A DNA stretch of 43,166 bases from Nitrospirota bacterium (GCA_003228495.1 QIDY01000052.1:1-43166); one strand, 5' to 3'. Shown: positions 30,450 through 38,610, counted from the stretch's first letter. Notes: a model not told the origin generated them from the sequence alone. Program-made: numbers and translations.

Positions 30450-30968
30450 TTACATAGCAACCTCACCTTCCGGACGAGTAGCCTCTAGGTGTGCCCTGTA
30501 ATCCTGTGTGAGTTCGAAGAGGTATTGCTGCTCCGCTTTTTTCTTATTCACTGGGACCATTAAGTCATCAATCTCTCCCTGTAGATGCTCCCACTTGGCC
30601 GCGAGGAAAATGACGAAGGGTTGGTCATGTATCCTCAGGTTCTCCACAGGGTCGGGATAATTTACGGAAGCGCTGTTTTTATTTGAGTAAGATTGCCTGT
30701 GATAGTCCGGGTGTATGATCTCTTTCGGTAGGGGGTTAATAGGAGCAGGGGGGGCCTTCCTTGGCTTTCGTGCCCTCAACTCAGGCTCTAGGGTTACCCG
30801 GTCATCGTAGCTCACCTTTGGGGGCCTTCCGCGTTTACGCTTGGGCTCTGGCTCCATGATTGCCTCGCTTTCTTTGATCGCTGGTAAGCGGTGGCCGCAT
30901 ATCAGGCACCGAGGGTCTAGGCCATCGTCAAGCCAGAACCCCCCGCAACGGATACAGGTAATGCTCAA
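30450..30968 (-). CDS. Zinc-ribbon / AT-hook protein
   Basis: 172 residues from a TTG at 30968 overlapping the stop of the preceding small gene. CIRCGGFWLDDGLDPRCLIC (5-24) is a C-x2-C...C-x2-C ribbon. PKRKRGRPPK (41-50) is a textbook AT-hook with the R-G-R-P core, so minor-groove binding of AT-rich DNA is likely. The C-terminus is helical (LQGEIDDLMVPVNKKKAEQQ). Probably a DNA-binding early protein. Confidence 0.7.
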   Translation of the reverse strand: MSITCIRCGGFWLDDGLDPRCLICGHRLPAIKESEAIMEPEPKRKRGRPPKVSYDDRVTLEPELRARKPRKAPPAPINPLPKEIIHPDYHRQSYSNKNSASVNYPDPVENLRIHDQPFVIFLAAKWEHLQGEIDDLMVPVNKKKAEQQYLFELTQDYRAHLEATRPEGEVAM

Positions 30969-31138
30969 GCGATTTCAACCCCGATGCGGTCACACTCCGG
31001 GCACCGTGGATTATTGTGCAGGTACCGCCATAACCGAGAACAATTAGGGCATGAATAGATCGTATTAAAAAAAACGTCGGTTATGTAGTCCTCTGGTTGC
31101 TGGTCAAGCTCTTCATCGAATAGGGTAGGCTGACTCAT
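30965..31138 (-). CDS. 57-residue zinc-ribbon protein
   Basis: Small gene starting at ATG 31138, which overlaps the SbcC stop (ATGA), with AGAGGTAA upstream. The product begins MSQPTLFDEELDQQPEDY and carries CPNC (30-33) and CPEC (46-49), a complete four-Cys ribbon. Its TGA overlaps the TTG start of the AT-hook protein. The tight coupling on both sides and the intact metal site support a real gene. Confidence 0.7.
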   Translation of the reverse strand: MSQPTLFDEELDQQPEDYITDVFFNTIYSCPNCSRLWRYLHNNPRCPECDRIGVEIA

Positions 31139-33444
31139 TGCATTACCTCTATTTGCGTGGTTACATTGGGCTTGGTAACTGTGATGGAGGTAGGGAAGGT
31201 CCCAAGGACTGCCTCGACGTGACTAATAACCAAGATGCACGGGAACTTTGTTTCCAGCTTAACTAAGCATTCCCGCAAAAGTTCCAAACCCTCAGCGTCC
31301 AACGTCCCCAACCCCTCATCAATAACCAGGGTATCAATTCGGGATCCGGCTCGGTGCCTCAGTAAGTCAGCCAATCCCAACCGAACAGCAAGGTCAATCC
31401 GAAAGCGTTCCCCCCCGCTGTAGTTTTCATAAGGTCGTTCCCCAAACCTATCACGGACCAGTATATCCAGGGTATCCACCAATCCCTCTTTACTCTTCCT
31501 GGCCTTCTGCGTTTCTAAAGTGATGCGCATCCCGGTCGTGCTGATTTGTTCTAGTATGGTATTGCAGGAAGATTCTAAGTTGGGCACGGTTTCTTCCATG
31601 AGAAAGATGGGGATTGCTTTATACAGTTCAACTAATTTACGAGCGGCATCCCGCTTAAGTTCTTTTTCTTTTGCCTCTTGTCGGATTTTTACACAAAGGA
31701 TATCGGCTTCTCTCGTGACATCCCATTCCTTTCGATATGTACCGAGGAGCTCCGCGGCGGCATTCAAATTTGAATCCGCGGTCTTGGCTTGAATCTCAAG
31801 AGTCACAACCTGTACCCGAGCCCCATCAATCCAGCTGGCCACTTCCTCAAACCCCGAACACTGGACAAGTAAGGCTTTGATCTCTCCATCCAAAATCCGG
31901 GCACTGAGCCGTTCTGCGGCGTCATCATCCTTGAGTAGAGCCAAGGCCGCTTCTGCAGCACGTAAGGCAGGAAGGCTCTCGGCCACGATACAGAGTTCAC
32001 TAAGCTTTTTGTTGTACTTTGCCCGGTCAGTCTTGCGCTGCAAGAGGTCTGCCTCTAAGGTGCTGCTCCGGGCTCGCGCTGTGGCAAGGTCTTTCGGCGT
32101 CACACTGTGCATGAGGTTCTTGATTTGACTTTGCCGGGAGTCATACTCTTTCTGATAATCCGGATTCCATTCCTTCACCGGGTCCTTCCCTTGCCATTTC
32201 TCAAACTCATACTTCAACTTCGGTAAAGCCCCTTTGAACTCCACGGCTTCCAGGGTGTACGGACACTTCTCTTGTAACTCTTCATAGCAGGGCAACTCAT
32301 CCAACCGTTTGACTTGCTCCCCCTTCTGAATAATTTCTCCCTGTAATTCCTTGAGGGCTCCTAAGTGGGTATCCCTGGCTCTTTGTGCCCCGAACTGTAG
32401 CTCGGCCAAAACGGCTTGCATTCGCTCAAGAGTGGCCTTCTCCTTTAAGTCCCTTTCCGTCAACCCATAAGTGAACTTGACTTGAATGTCGTATTGTTCT
32501 TGGCTCAAGTTCAATGAGCGTTCCGCATTCGAGAGTTGCACCTTCATCTCTTCATGAGCATCCGCGGCCAATCGTATCTCATCCCCTTTGGCGATAATCA
32601 CCTTGTGACCCTGTTGCCGGGAATGGATAAGCTGTAAGCGGAAATCGCACTCAGCTTTCCGGGTCTTTGTGCTAGCCAAAACATCCATCCTCAACGCATG
32701 TTCCTTTAAGCTCCCTTCCTTATGCCCGATCGCTTCCCGTAAGCTGTTCACCTGGGTACGCAAGGCAACGGTTTCTCCGGTCAATCGCTCGATCTTAATT
32801 TTCTCTTCGTCCATGGCACTGGCCCAGCTGGACATCCTACCGGCTATCACTTCATTCTCGGCCAGACGCTCGGCCAACCCGGTCAATTCTCCGGCGAGGT
32901 AATTGTTTTTTTGGGACGCGGCCCCGCGTAGGGTGTCATATATGTCCAGCTGTAGAATCTGCGCCAGTAGGGCTTTCCGTTCACTAGGGGACGCCTTCGT
33001 GAAGCGGTCGGCTTGGCCTTGGACAAGATAGTTGGTCGCGGTTATCAAGTCATAGTCAGCGTTGAGAACTGACCGGATGGCCTCTTGGGTTTCATTGACC
33101 TTCCCCCCCCCTATAGGCACCCACCCATCGGGCCCATTTCCTTCAAAGGTCAGGTCCGTCTTTCCGGCTTTGGTGGCTTTGCTACGGGCACGAGTCACCC
33201 TGTATTCATGGCCATCCAGGGAAAACCACAGGCACACCGACATGGATACGGCCCCAAGCCGGATCATGCTGTCGGTGTCTGACCGACACTTTCCAAACAA
33301 GGCCCATAAGGGGGCATCAACAAACACCGTGCTTTTCCCGCTTCCGTTTACCCCGGAAATGGTGGCACTCTCCACGTCCCGAAGGTTGACCGAGGCCGAC
33401 TCAACCGAACCAAAGTCCTGTAGGGTCAAGGCTAAAAGTCTCAT
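31135..33444 (-). CDS. sbcC: SbcC/Rad50-like ATPase
   Basis: 769 residues from ATG 33444, which overlaps the SbcD stop (ATGA) and has GGAGG eight bases upstream; an in-frame start 27 codons earlier would run into sbcD. Walker A GVNGSGKST (31-39); signature YSGGERFRIDLAVRLG (about 675-690); Walker B TLVIDEGLGTLD (about 705-716); D-loop and VISHVE His. Two long coiled-coils flank a mid-protein Cys pair, CYEELQEKC (C-x7-C), in place of the usual C-x2-C zinc hook. With SbcD it forms an ATP-driven end-processing nuclease for recombination and hairpin removal. Confidence 0.9.
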   Translation of the reverse strand: MRLLALTLQDFGSVESASVNLRDVESATISGVNGSGKSTVFVDAPLWALFGKCRSDTDSMIRLGAVSMSVCLWFSLDGHEYRVTRARSKATKAGKTDLTFEGNGPDGWVPIGGGKVNETQEAIRSVLNADYDLITATNYLVQGQADRFTKASPSERKALLAQILQLDIYDTLRGAASQKNNYLAGELTGLAERLAENEVIAGRMSSWASAMDEEKIKIERLTGETVALRTQVNSLREAIGHKEGSLKEHALRMDVLASTKTRKAECDFRLQLIHSRQQGHKVIIAKGDEIRLAADAHEEMKVQLSNAERSLNLSQEQYDIQVKFTYGLTERDLKEKATLERMQAVLAELQFGAQRARDTHLGALKELQGEIIQKGEQVKRLDELPCYEELQEKCPYTLEAVEFKGALPKLKYEFEKWQGKDPVKEWNPDYQKEYDSRQSQIKNLMHSVTPKDLATARARSSTLEADLLQRKTDRAKYNKKLSELCIVAESLPALRAAEAALALLKDDDAAERLSARILDGEIKALLVQCSGFEEVASWIDGARVQVVTLEIQAKTADSNLNAAAELLGTYRKEWDVTREADILCVKIRQEAKEKELKRDAARKLVELYKAIPIFLMEETVPNLESSCNTILEQISTTGMRITLETQKARKSKEGLVDTLDILVRDRFGERPYENYSGGERFRIDLAVRLGLADLLRHRAGSRIDTLVIDEGLGTLDAEGLELLRECLVKLETKFPCILVISHVEAVLGTFPTSITVTKPNVTTQIEVMQ

Positions 33445-34604
33445 CGTAATTCCTCCATAATGACTTGATGGGTGGATCGAATCTCGCTTAATAATGGGTC
33501 CTCGATTGCTTCCCTGGCAAGGCATCGGTCAAGGGCTTGGTCGGGCGTCATGCCGTTAGTCATTCCGCTATCCCGTTGCCGGTCATCCTTGACGACCTCA
33601 ACGTCCACTTGAAAGTAAGGAAGGGTGTTCTGGCAAGCAATAATATCCTCTTCATACCGGGCCAACTCCTCCGCGGAGACCTTGGCCTTGACGCGGTACA
33701 CCGTAGAAAACTCACCATGCAGTCCGGCTAACTCATCCAAACGCAAAGTCTTATATGTTCGGCTGTGGGGATTCTCTATAAACTTCACATCCAATTCCTT
33801 TTGATCGACCCTCACCATCAAGACCCCCTTAGCTTCCTGCTCCTCACCGAACCCTTGCCGCATTAAAGATCCTGAATACCATGCGTTCGAAGTGAGCTGT
33901 TGCATTTGATGGATGTGCCCCAAGGCAATATAGTGATAGGCGTTCTCAAACTCCTTCACCGGCAACTGAATATCATGGGCTAAGCTCCTGGGTTGCTCGT
34001 TCACCTTGGCCATACTCACGCTTCCATGCCCGATCAGGATCCTTATCTCGTCCTCCCCATGACCTACCGTGAAGCCACGGACGACATCGGATAGTTTTCG
34101 ATTGATGAGGGCATCGACCTCTTCATGGCTCACACCTTTTAGATCCATAGTGGCCATGATCCGGCCCCTGCTCGGGTACGGCAAGAAGTCGAACCGGATC
34201 AGGTGGCCCTGAAGCACTTGCATAAGGGTTGTCGGGGCTTGGGCACAAAACGTCTGCGTGAATTTCGTGAGGTGGGTCGCCGCGGCCCCGGTCCCGCTTT
34301 GGTAAATATCATGGTTCCCACTGACCGCAAATATCGGTATGACTTGATTCGCCCGGATGTGTTCCAAAAAATTCATCACGGCCATGTACTCATCGGTGGT
34401 CGGATTGGGAGTGTCAAACACATCACCGGCAAGGATCATGGCGTCCGGTGATTCCTCTTTGATGACTGAGGCAAGCCAGCGAAGGCTTTCGTTAAAGTCC
34501 GTCAAGCTCCAACTCATCCCCGTGTTGGGGTCAATTGAGAGCTTGCCCCCTATCGGCCCTTGGCTTCTCGGGTGCCAATCCGCGGTATGCAATAATTTAA
34601 GCAT
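33441..34604 (-). CDS. sbcD: SbcD/Mre11-like nuclease
   Basis: 387 residues from ATG 34604 (GGAGG six bases upstream), not the further upstream frame start. Metallophosphatase motifs are complete: TADWH (7-11, D-x-H), GDVFD (60-64), GNHD (96-99), LIGHGS and ALGHIHQ further on. C-terminal residues (ATP-partner-binding region) ...HQVIMEELR. It forms the SbcCD complex with the next gene, with coupled translation, and overlaps the previous gene by eight bases. Confidence 0.9.
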   Translation of the reverse strand: MLKLLHTADWHPRSQGPIGGKLSIDPNTGMSWSLTDFNESLRWLASVIKEESPDAMILAGDVFDTPNPTTDEYMAVMNFLEHIRANQVIPIFAVSGNHDIYQSGTGAAATHLTKFTQTFCAQAPTTLMQVLQGHLIRFDFLPYPSRGRIMATMDLKGVSHEEVDALINRKLSDVVRGFTVGHGEDEIRILIGHGSVSMAKVNEQPRSLAHDIQLPVKEFENAYHYIALGHIHQMQQLTSNAWYSGSLMRQGFGEEQEAKGVLMVRVDQKELDVKFIENPHSRTYKTLRLDELAGLHGEFSTVYRVKAKVSAEELARYEEDIIACQNTLPYFQVDVEVVKDDRQRDSGMTNGMTPDQALDRCLAREAIEDPLLSEIRSTHQVIMEELR

Positions 34605-34896
34605 CGACTTCCTCCATACTGAAATCGTCCATCGTGTCATTGAGGTTATCTAAAATCATCTTCATGAACCGCACTCGCTCATCCTTGGTCAAGCTACTTT
34701 GTTGCACCACGGACAAAAGGATTTGACCATAAAACACCGTACAGGCCGACAGCACGGCATCGACTTCGTACTTCTGGTCATTCACGGTTTCCAAGAATGC
34801 TCCACTGAGGGCTCGCTTGAGGGTCCGGGCCTTGGCTACGCTTTCCGGGTCCGGCACAAAGTCGGAATATTTTAGGCTGTGAAACTTACTGTCCAT
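34597..34896 (-). CDS. Hypothetical protein upstream of SbcD
   Basis: 99 residues from ATG 34896 (AAGGAGAATAACG just before it), not the longer frame reading. MDSKFHSLKYSDFVPDPESV then helical (DERVRFMKMILDNLNDTMDD). The end overlaps the sbcD start, so co-translation with SbcCD is likely. No recognised family; an accessory of the recombination module by position. Confidence 0.65.
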   Translation of the reverse strand: MDSKFHSLKYSDFVPDPESVAKARTLKRALSGAFLETVNDQKYEVDAVLSACTVFYGQILLSVVQQSSLTKDERVRFMKMILDNLNDTMDDFSMEEVDA

Positions 34897-35143
34897 CGTT
34901 ATTCTCCTTGACCTCACTTTGGGTCCAAATATTCGCGACCTTGAGGTGTTCCATAAGATTTGCATACTCCATGCTGAATATTTCGCTGGACCACGGGTAG
35001 AGTGTATTGGCCAATTCGAACAGCACCCTCGTATCATCCAGAAGAGCTTGTTTTATTTCTAGCATATGGTCGAGGCTTGCCCCCCTCAATGAGGAGGAAT
35101 ATTTTGGCGTCAACTGAATAGAGCCTTTCTTGAGTCGTGACAT
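34886..35143 (-). CDS. Hypothetical helical protein
   Basis: 85 residues (LDHMLEIKQALLDDTRVLFE...), helical, ending EVKENNDGQ and overlapping the next start. The start at 35143 lacks a clear Shine-Dalgarno. A better-placed start at 35183 (AAGGAGAAAGACC) opens a different frame of 49 codons to 35034 (MPQVKPLIAGSVVNVTTQER...). Either a tiny overlapping gene is encoded there or a frame change joins the two. I keep the 85-residue protein as the more protein-like reading. Confidence 0.5.
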   Translation of the reverse strand: MSRLKKGSIQLTPKYSSSLRGASLDHMLEIKQALLDDTRVLFELANTLYPWSSEIFSMEYANLMEHLKVANIWTQSEVKENNDGQ

Positions 35144-35169
35144 TGACCACGGACCCCGCGATAAGCGGT

Positions 35170-35478
35170 TTAACTTGCGGCATGGTCTTTCTCCTTGGGT
35201 TTGGCGAACATGGTTAATTGCTCAGTATCACAAAACTCAACCACCCGCATAAACCCTCCATTCGGGGGGGCCTCGTTGTAGGTATCGGCCCGGCCTTGCA
35301 TCGACGCTTTGGCCGCGGCTTTCAAGGCTTGGGACTGTGAAGCGGAGAGCTTCAAATTGTTGATACCGTGAAGGGTTCCCCCACAGGCACAACGACAGGA
35401 TGGGCGCTTCGCGGCTTGACATGCTGGCAAGCAACGAAGCACCACCTTGAACCCATCATGCAGGGCGAAGGGGCTCAC
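35170..35478 (-). CDS. Small Cys-rich protein
   Basis: 102 residues from a GTG (35478) that overlaps the upstream TGA (GTGA). LRCLPACQAAKRPSCRCACGG (14-34) clusters five cysteines and basic residues, probably zinc-binding, as in other small phage proteins with R-P-S-C-R-C. The rest is helical/charged (SQSQALKAAAKASMQGRAD). Co-translated with the putative annealing protein. Confidence 0.6.
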   Translation of the reverse strand: MSPFALHDGFKVVLRCLPACQAAKRPSCRCACGGTLHGINNLKLSASQSQALKAAAKASMQGRADTYNEAPPNGGFMRVVEFCDTEQLTMFAKPKEKDHAAS

Positions 35479-36650
35479 GACCAGGGGAGAGAAACCTGCT
35501 TAGTCGTCGGGGCCAACTTGGAAAGATGGTCAAAAAAAGCAATCCGTTCCTCAAGGCTAAAATCCTTAAGGGGCTTTTCTGTCTTCCCATGAAAGCTCCG
35601 AGTATTTATCAGGTGTTGGAGTGCCCGACACTGCTCCTCAGCGTCACTGGCCTCAAAGTCTAAGACCGCGTTTAAGGTTACACCTTCCGCGCTCCCTGGC
35701 TTGGGATCAATGGCACTGCACTCAATCGGCTTGGCCTCCGCGGTAGGCTCGGGCTCAACAAAAGGTTGCACGTCACCGGCATCGTTGCCGGTAAATTCCA
35801 ACGAGGTCAACGCTGGCGGGCCTTTCGGATCTACCAGGGCCGGTAGGGCTTGGGCTGTGGCTTGTAGGGCTAGCTTGGGGTCCATGTCTGCCACAGAGGA
35901 TGGAGGGTAAAGGCTATCTATGGCCCCCATACTATTTTGAAGCATGAACTGTCGATCAAGAGGGTGGTTCGGGTCCGGTTGGAAGATGATCTTCAAGACA
36001 ATAAAAGGGTTCGCGAGTTCTTCCACGGTATACGTTCCCTTTAGTTGACCGAGTTCTCGAACGCACCGTGTTTGCGCTCCGGTTTGGGCATTGGTCAACT
36101 TGTGCTTCCGCTTCTCAATCATTTCTTCTTTGGTTTCATGGGCAATCCAACCCTCGGCCTCTTCCGGGGTTGTCGCTCTCCAACTCTTCGGCAACTTATC
36201 AGCCGGGCACCGACCGCTTCGGAAATAGTTTGAGCGGTCAGTATTTTTCAGCAAAATCCCATCATAGATCGCGTCAAGGTCAATCTCTTTGTCCTTCTCC
36301 ACATGCTGCCAACTTCCATCAATCCCCTTCCGGCTTGCCTTGGCCCGGAACCGGATACAGCTTTGCGTACTCCCGGCCAGTACCTCCCCACCTCTCCATA
36401 TCACGTTGAGGGCATTGCTAAACTTGCGAATACATTGAGCGGTCATTGAGAGCTTCCCGCCCTTCTGCTCATAGACGTCACCGTAGGCCGGGTTCGGGTT
36501 CACCTCGACAATCTCAAGCGTTGGAACGTGCAGCGGGGGAACCTGGCTTAAGTGTTGGACATTGCCAACCACCGTGAACCCTTTTTTTCTGAGGGCTTCA
36601 AGTTCATCATTTAACCTGTCCATAATAGTTTTTGGATCAAGAGCTTCCAT
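35475..36650 (-). CDS. Putative recombination protein (single-strand annealing-like), uncertain
   Basis: 391 residues. GDVYEQKGGKLSMTAQCIRK, LNVIWRGGEVLAGSTQSC and EEMIEKRKHKLTNAQTGAQT, RCVRELGQLKGTYTVEELAN are arranged like phage recombination/annealing proteins, where a K-R-x-H-K helix is followed by A-x-T-G-A-x-x-R. The second half (about 255-330) is Pro/Glu-rich linker. It lies at the head of the SbcCD module behind an XRE gene, a location typical for recT-like genes. I cannot place it in RecT, Erf or Sak with confidence. Confidence 0.45.
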   Translation of the reverse strand: MEALDPKTIMDRLNDELEALRKKGFTVVGNVQHLSQVPPLHVPTLEIVEVNPNPAYGDVYEQKGGKLSMTAQCIRKFSNALNVIWRGGEVLAGSTQSCIRFRAKASRKGIDGSWQHVEKDKEIDLDAIYDGILLKNTDRSNYFRSGRCPADKLPKSWRATTPEEAEGWIAHETKEEMIEKRKHKLTNAQTGAQTRCVRELGQLKGTYTVEELANPFIVLKIIFQPDPNHPLDRQFMLQNSMGAIDSLYPPSSVADMDPKLALQATAQALPALVDPKGPPALTSLEFTGNDAGDVQPFVEPEPTAEAKPIECSAIDPKPGSAEGVTLNAVLDFEASDAEEQCRALQHLINTRSFHGKTEKPLKDFSLEERIAFFDHLSKLAPTTKQVSLPWS

Positions 36651-36686
36651 CGTAATTTCTCCTTCGTTGTATTAGTAATGACCGAC

Positions 36687-36938
36687 CTAAACGCCTACCG
36701 CCTCCTCTTCCATTTCTAGCACCGGGGCTTCCTTGCTGGCCGCAAAGAAAAAACTCGGGGGTATGTTCCAACGGTTGCACCATCGGAGCATCATGTCCAC
36801 CGTAGGCCGCTTGGTGCCCTTCGTCCACCGATAGACCGCTTGCGGCGTCACCCCAAATTCCTTGGCTAGCTCGGGCTCTGTTATTCCCTGCAAAATCAAT
36901 AGAGCCTTCACTCTGTCCGGGTTCCATACGTGGTACAT
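36687..36938 (-). CDS. XRE-family (Cro/CI-type) repressor-like protein
   Basis: 83 residues. Helix-turn-helix: QGITEPELAKEFGVTPQAVY..W..G.KRPTVDMMLRW (17-53), with the turn (EFGVTPQAVYRW) and R-P-T as in lambda Cro/CI relatives. Strong Shine-Dalgarno AAGGAGGAGAGA. It follows directly after the promoter at 36978-37006, so it is probably first gene of its transcript and may control its own promoter. C-terminal acidic tail (EMEEEAVGV). No partner repressor seen in the window. Confidence 0.8.
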   Translation of the reverse strand: MYHVWNPDRVKALLILQGITEPELAKEFGVTPQAVYRWTKGTKRPTVDMMLRWCNRWNIPPSFFFAASKEAPVLEMEEEAVGV

Positions 36939-36977
36939 TCTCTCCTCCTTGGGTTAAATATTGGACACGGACCCTAT

Positions 36978-37006
36978 AGGATATTGGGCCGAGGTTACAG
37001 TGTCAA
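36978..37006 (-). promoter_or_regulatory. Sigma70-type promoter upstream of the XRE gene
   Basis: Minus strand TTGACA, 17-base spacer, TATCCT, with the XRE start codon 40 bases downstream of the -10. The direct repeats ATATTGG at 36958-36964 and 36981-36987 lie at and beyond the -10, a likely operator pair for the XRE protein. It would drive the XRE, annealing-like and SbcCD genes. Confidence 0.6.
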
Positions 37007-37010
37007 CCTA

Positions 37011-37343
37011 TCAGGCGATTTCCATTATTATCCTGGCTCCGTAGGCTAAAGAATCATTTTCATCAATGGCGGTGAAGCACTTGAACGTCATGTCATCGTA
37101 TAAAAGAATCTCGCCGGGGTCGCCTTCGCTGTCCGAATAAAACAACCTCATGCCTTGAGTGAGAATCAGACGCTTGACCAACTCAGCCACTACCACTTCC
37201 GCGGCGTTCGTCACCGTGGGGAAGATATCCCATGGTCCCACGTCACGGAGGACGACTCCCTTGGCATTGATCCCTATCACGTCATACCGGGGCAACTTCA
37301 TCTTGCCCCCTCCCTGCTTGACACTCTCTTCTTTATAGCTCAT
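37011..37343 (-). CDS. Hypothetical phage protein
   Basis: 110 residues from ATG 37343, chosen over an ATG two codons upstream because GGAG then has a proper distance of seven bases. Alpha/beta pattern (YDVIGINAKGVVLRDVGP, TNAAEVVVAELVKRLILTQG). No recognised family. Its stop immediately precedes the promoter of the XRE gene. Confidence 0.6.
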   Translation of the reverse strand: MSYKEESVKQGGGKMKLPRYDVIGINAKGVVLRDVGPWDIFPTVTNAAEVVVAELVKRLILTQGMRLFYSDSEGDPGEILLYDDMTFKCFTAIDENDSLAYGARIIMEIA

Positions 37344-37355
37344 CGTCATTCTCCT

Positions 37356-37586
37356 TTACCGCCGATACTGGTTGGGGTTCATGGCCGGGAATAACTTCAC
37401 GGCCTCTTCCTGTCTCATCTTCATTCCGTACACCAACAACTTGTCCGCGGTCGGCACCCCGGCAAAGGTCGCCAGCGTGTACGCGGCCCAATCATCCACC
37501 TGTCCCAAAGTCACATAGGCGGTCCGGCCTTCACCGGCGTCGGCTCGGAAGATGGGTTGGCCCCGCTTGGTTAGAGTGTCGCTCAT
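37356..37586 (-). CDS. Small hypothetical protein
   Basis: 76 residues, MSDTLTKRGQPIFRADAGEG... with AAYTLATFAGVPTADKLL. Ribosome binding site GGAGG upstream. Start overlaps the stop of the interrupted zinc gene (ATGA). Function unknown. Confidence 0.55.
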   Translation of the reverse strand: MSDTLTKRGQPIFRADAGEGRTAYVTLGQVDDWAAYTLATFAGVPTADKLLVYGMKMRQEEAVKLFPAMNPNQYRR

Positions 37587-37735
37587 TTTTGCCCTCCTGT
37601 GGTTGATGTTTTCCGCTTAATCTTCCGGCTAAACTCGGCCCCGCAATTCCGGCACTGGAACCACTTGAGGAATCACAAGACCCCAAGCAGTAAGGCCGGA
37701 CCCCCGCAACACGGGCATGGTCGCGGCCTACTCAT
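37583..37735 (-). pseudogene. Small zinc-finger gene with an in-frame TGA
   Basis: Starts at ATG 37735, inside the end of the upstream zinc gene, and gives MSRPRPCPCCGG.ALLLGVL, then TGA at codon 21, then FLKWFQCRNCGAEFSRK... in the same frame to the final TGA at 37583. The two halves together form one C-x2-C / C-x2-C zinc ribbon, so the stop is an interruption. A single change (TGA to TGG, Trp) would restore it. Real nonsense mutation, readthrough or sequencing error cannot be told apart here. Confidence 0.6.
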
Positions 37736-37880
37736 TCGATGTTCCTTTCGATTTGTCTTTGGCTTCCATGGTTTCTTGGAACGCTGTAACTAGATCGCAG
37801 CACTGACAGACCCGAGGCATCATAATTTCTCGCCAGAACATTTGTCCGCAAACCCGGCACTGAGTCGGCATGTGTTCCAT
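37728..37880 (-). CDS. 50-residue zinc-ribbon protein
   Basis: ATG at 37880 overlaps the upstream stop (TAATG). The product MEHMPTQCRVCGQMFWRE carries CRVC (8-11) and CQCC (26-29), a four-Cys ribbon, then a charged tail. The compact arrangement and intact cysteines support a real gene despite its size. Ends in TAG, which here is a genuine stop. Confidence 0.65.
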   Translation of the reverse strand: MEHMPTQCRVCGQMFWREIMMPRVCQCCDLVTAFQETMEAKDKSKGTSNE

Positions 37881-38113
37881 TAGTAATCCTCCGTTTCGAT
37901 TGGTTCGTCACACTCATAATTTCCATCCTCAAAAATCTCGGGCCGGTACTGAGCCCGAACCGTTTCCTCACATCGGTCACATACCCGACCGCACCCTATC
38001 CCCCTGGCGTCAAGGAGGGTCCAGGTAAAGACCTCCCGTTCGTCGTGGGTGTCCCGGTGGTCAATCAATTCTTCGTGTGAGAACAAGCGCCTCACCGTCC
38101 CGTGGTTCGCCAT
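37880..38113 (-). CDS. Small phage protein with a Cys pair
   Basis: 77 residues. GCGRVCDRCEETVRAQYRPEIFED holds C-x4-C-x2-C and a Y-R-P-E motif found in small early proteins of other phages. Acidic C-terminus. One-base overlap with its upstream neighbour. Function unknown. Confidence 0.6.
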   Translation of the reverse strand: MANHGTVRRLFSHEELIDHRDTHDEREVFTWTLLDARGIGCGRVCDRCEETVRAQYRPEIFEDGNYECDEPIETEDY

Positions 38114-38310
38114 TATTTTTCCCCCTTGTCTGAAAAGTGCTGCTCTGTGATCTCATGAATCGTTTTCAATGTGGGCCACATCATGCAGGTAATGAAGGTT
38201 TCGTCCTGCATGTCCTGGCTTGCATCTGGCAAGTCTTGGAGCATCATTCCCATGTGGTGCAAAAACGCCTTACACTGTTCCTTTTTTGTGATGTATTCAG
38301 GGCTGTTCAT
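38113..38310 (-). CDS. Small hypothetical protein
   Basis: 65 residues, helical (EQCKAFLHHMGMMLQDLPDA), Met-rich. It overlaps its upstream neighbour by four bases (ATGA), so it is co-translated. No recognised family. Confidence 0.5.
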   Translation of the reverse strand: MNSPEYITKKEQCKAFLHHMGMMLQDLPDASQDMQDETFITCMMWPTLKTIHEITEQHFSDKGEK

Positions 38311-38522
38311 TTTCTGTTCCTCCGAATTATGACGTTATTGGCTAGCACGGTGACAAAGGGGATCCGGGGGTTTAGCTCGGCCAGCTGCCACACCAACGAA
38401 TCAGACATGGCTCCCACCTTGTCAGCTAACGCAATCCCGGCCTTGCAGCTGATCCGTTCAAATTTCCCGTACTCTTCCCGCAACTGAGCAATCTGTTTGT
38501 CTGTAAAAAGGTCTTGGCTCAT
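38307..38522 (-). CDS. Small hypothetical protein, first gene of the leftward transcript
   Basis: 71 residues from the second of two adjacent ATGs (38522; GGGAG seven bases upstream). Helical first half (FTDKQIAQLREEYGKFERIS), basic end (VIIRRNRK). It is the first minus-strand gene after the divergent promoter region. Unknown function. Confidence 0.55.
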   Translation of the reverse strand: MSQDLFTDKQIAQLREEYGKFERISCKAGIALADKVGAMSDSLVWQLAELNPRIPFVTVLANNVIIRRNRK

Positions 38523-38581
38523 CATGTTTCTCCCGGTTAATGTGTCGCGTTCTATCTATCTTATCGGCACCTTTTCAATTA

Positions 38582-38610
38582 ACTTTACACTGCAACCTCA
38601 ACTTTATCAA
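38582..38610 (-). promoter_or_regulatory. Candidate leftward early promoter
   Basis: Minus strand TTGATA, 17-base spacer, TAAAGT (5/6 and 4/6 matches to the sigma70 consensus), about 60 bases before the first leftward gene. The -35 lies inside TTTATCAAG, whose inverted copy forms the -35 of the rightward promoter. Confidence 0.45.

Noticed and set aside
36637..36927. 96-codon minus frame overlapping the XRE gene
   Set aside because: Other frame of the XRE gene, Gly/Arg-rich, no start signal.
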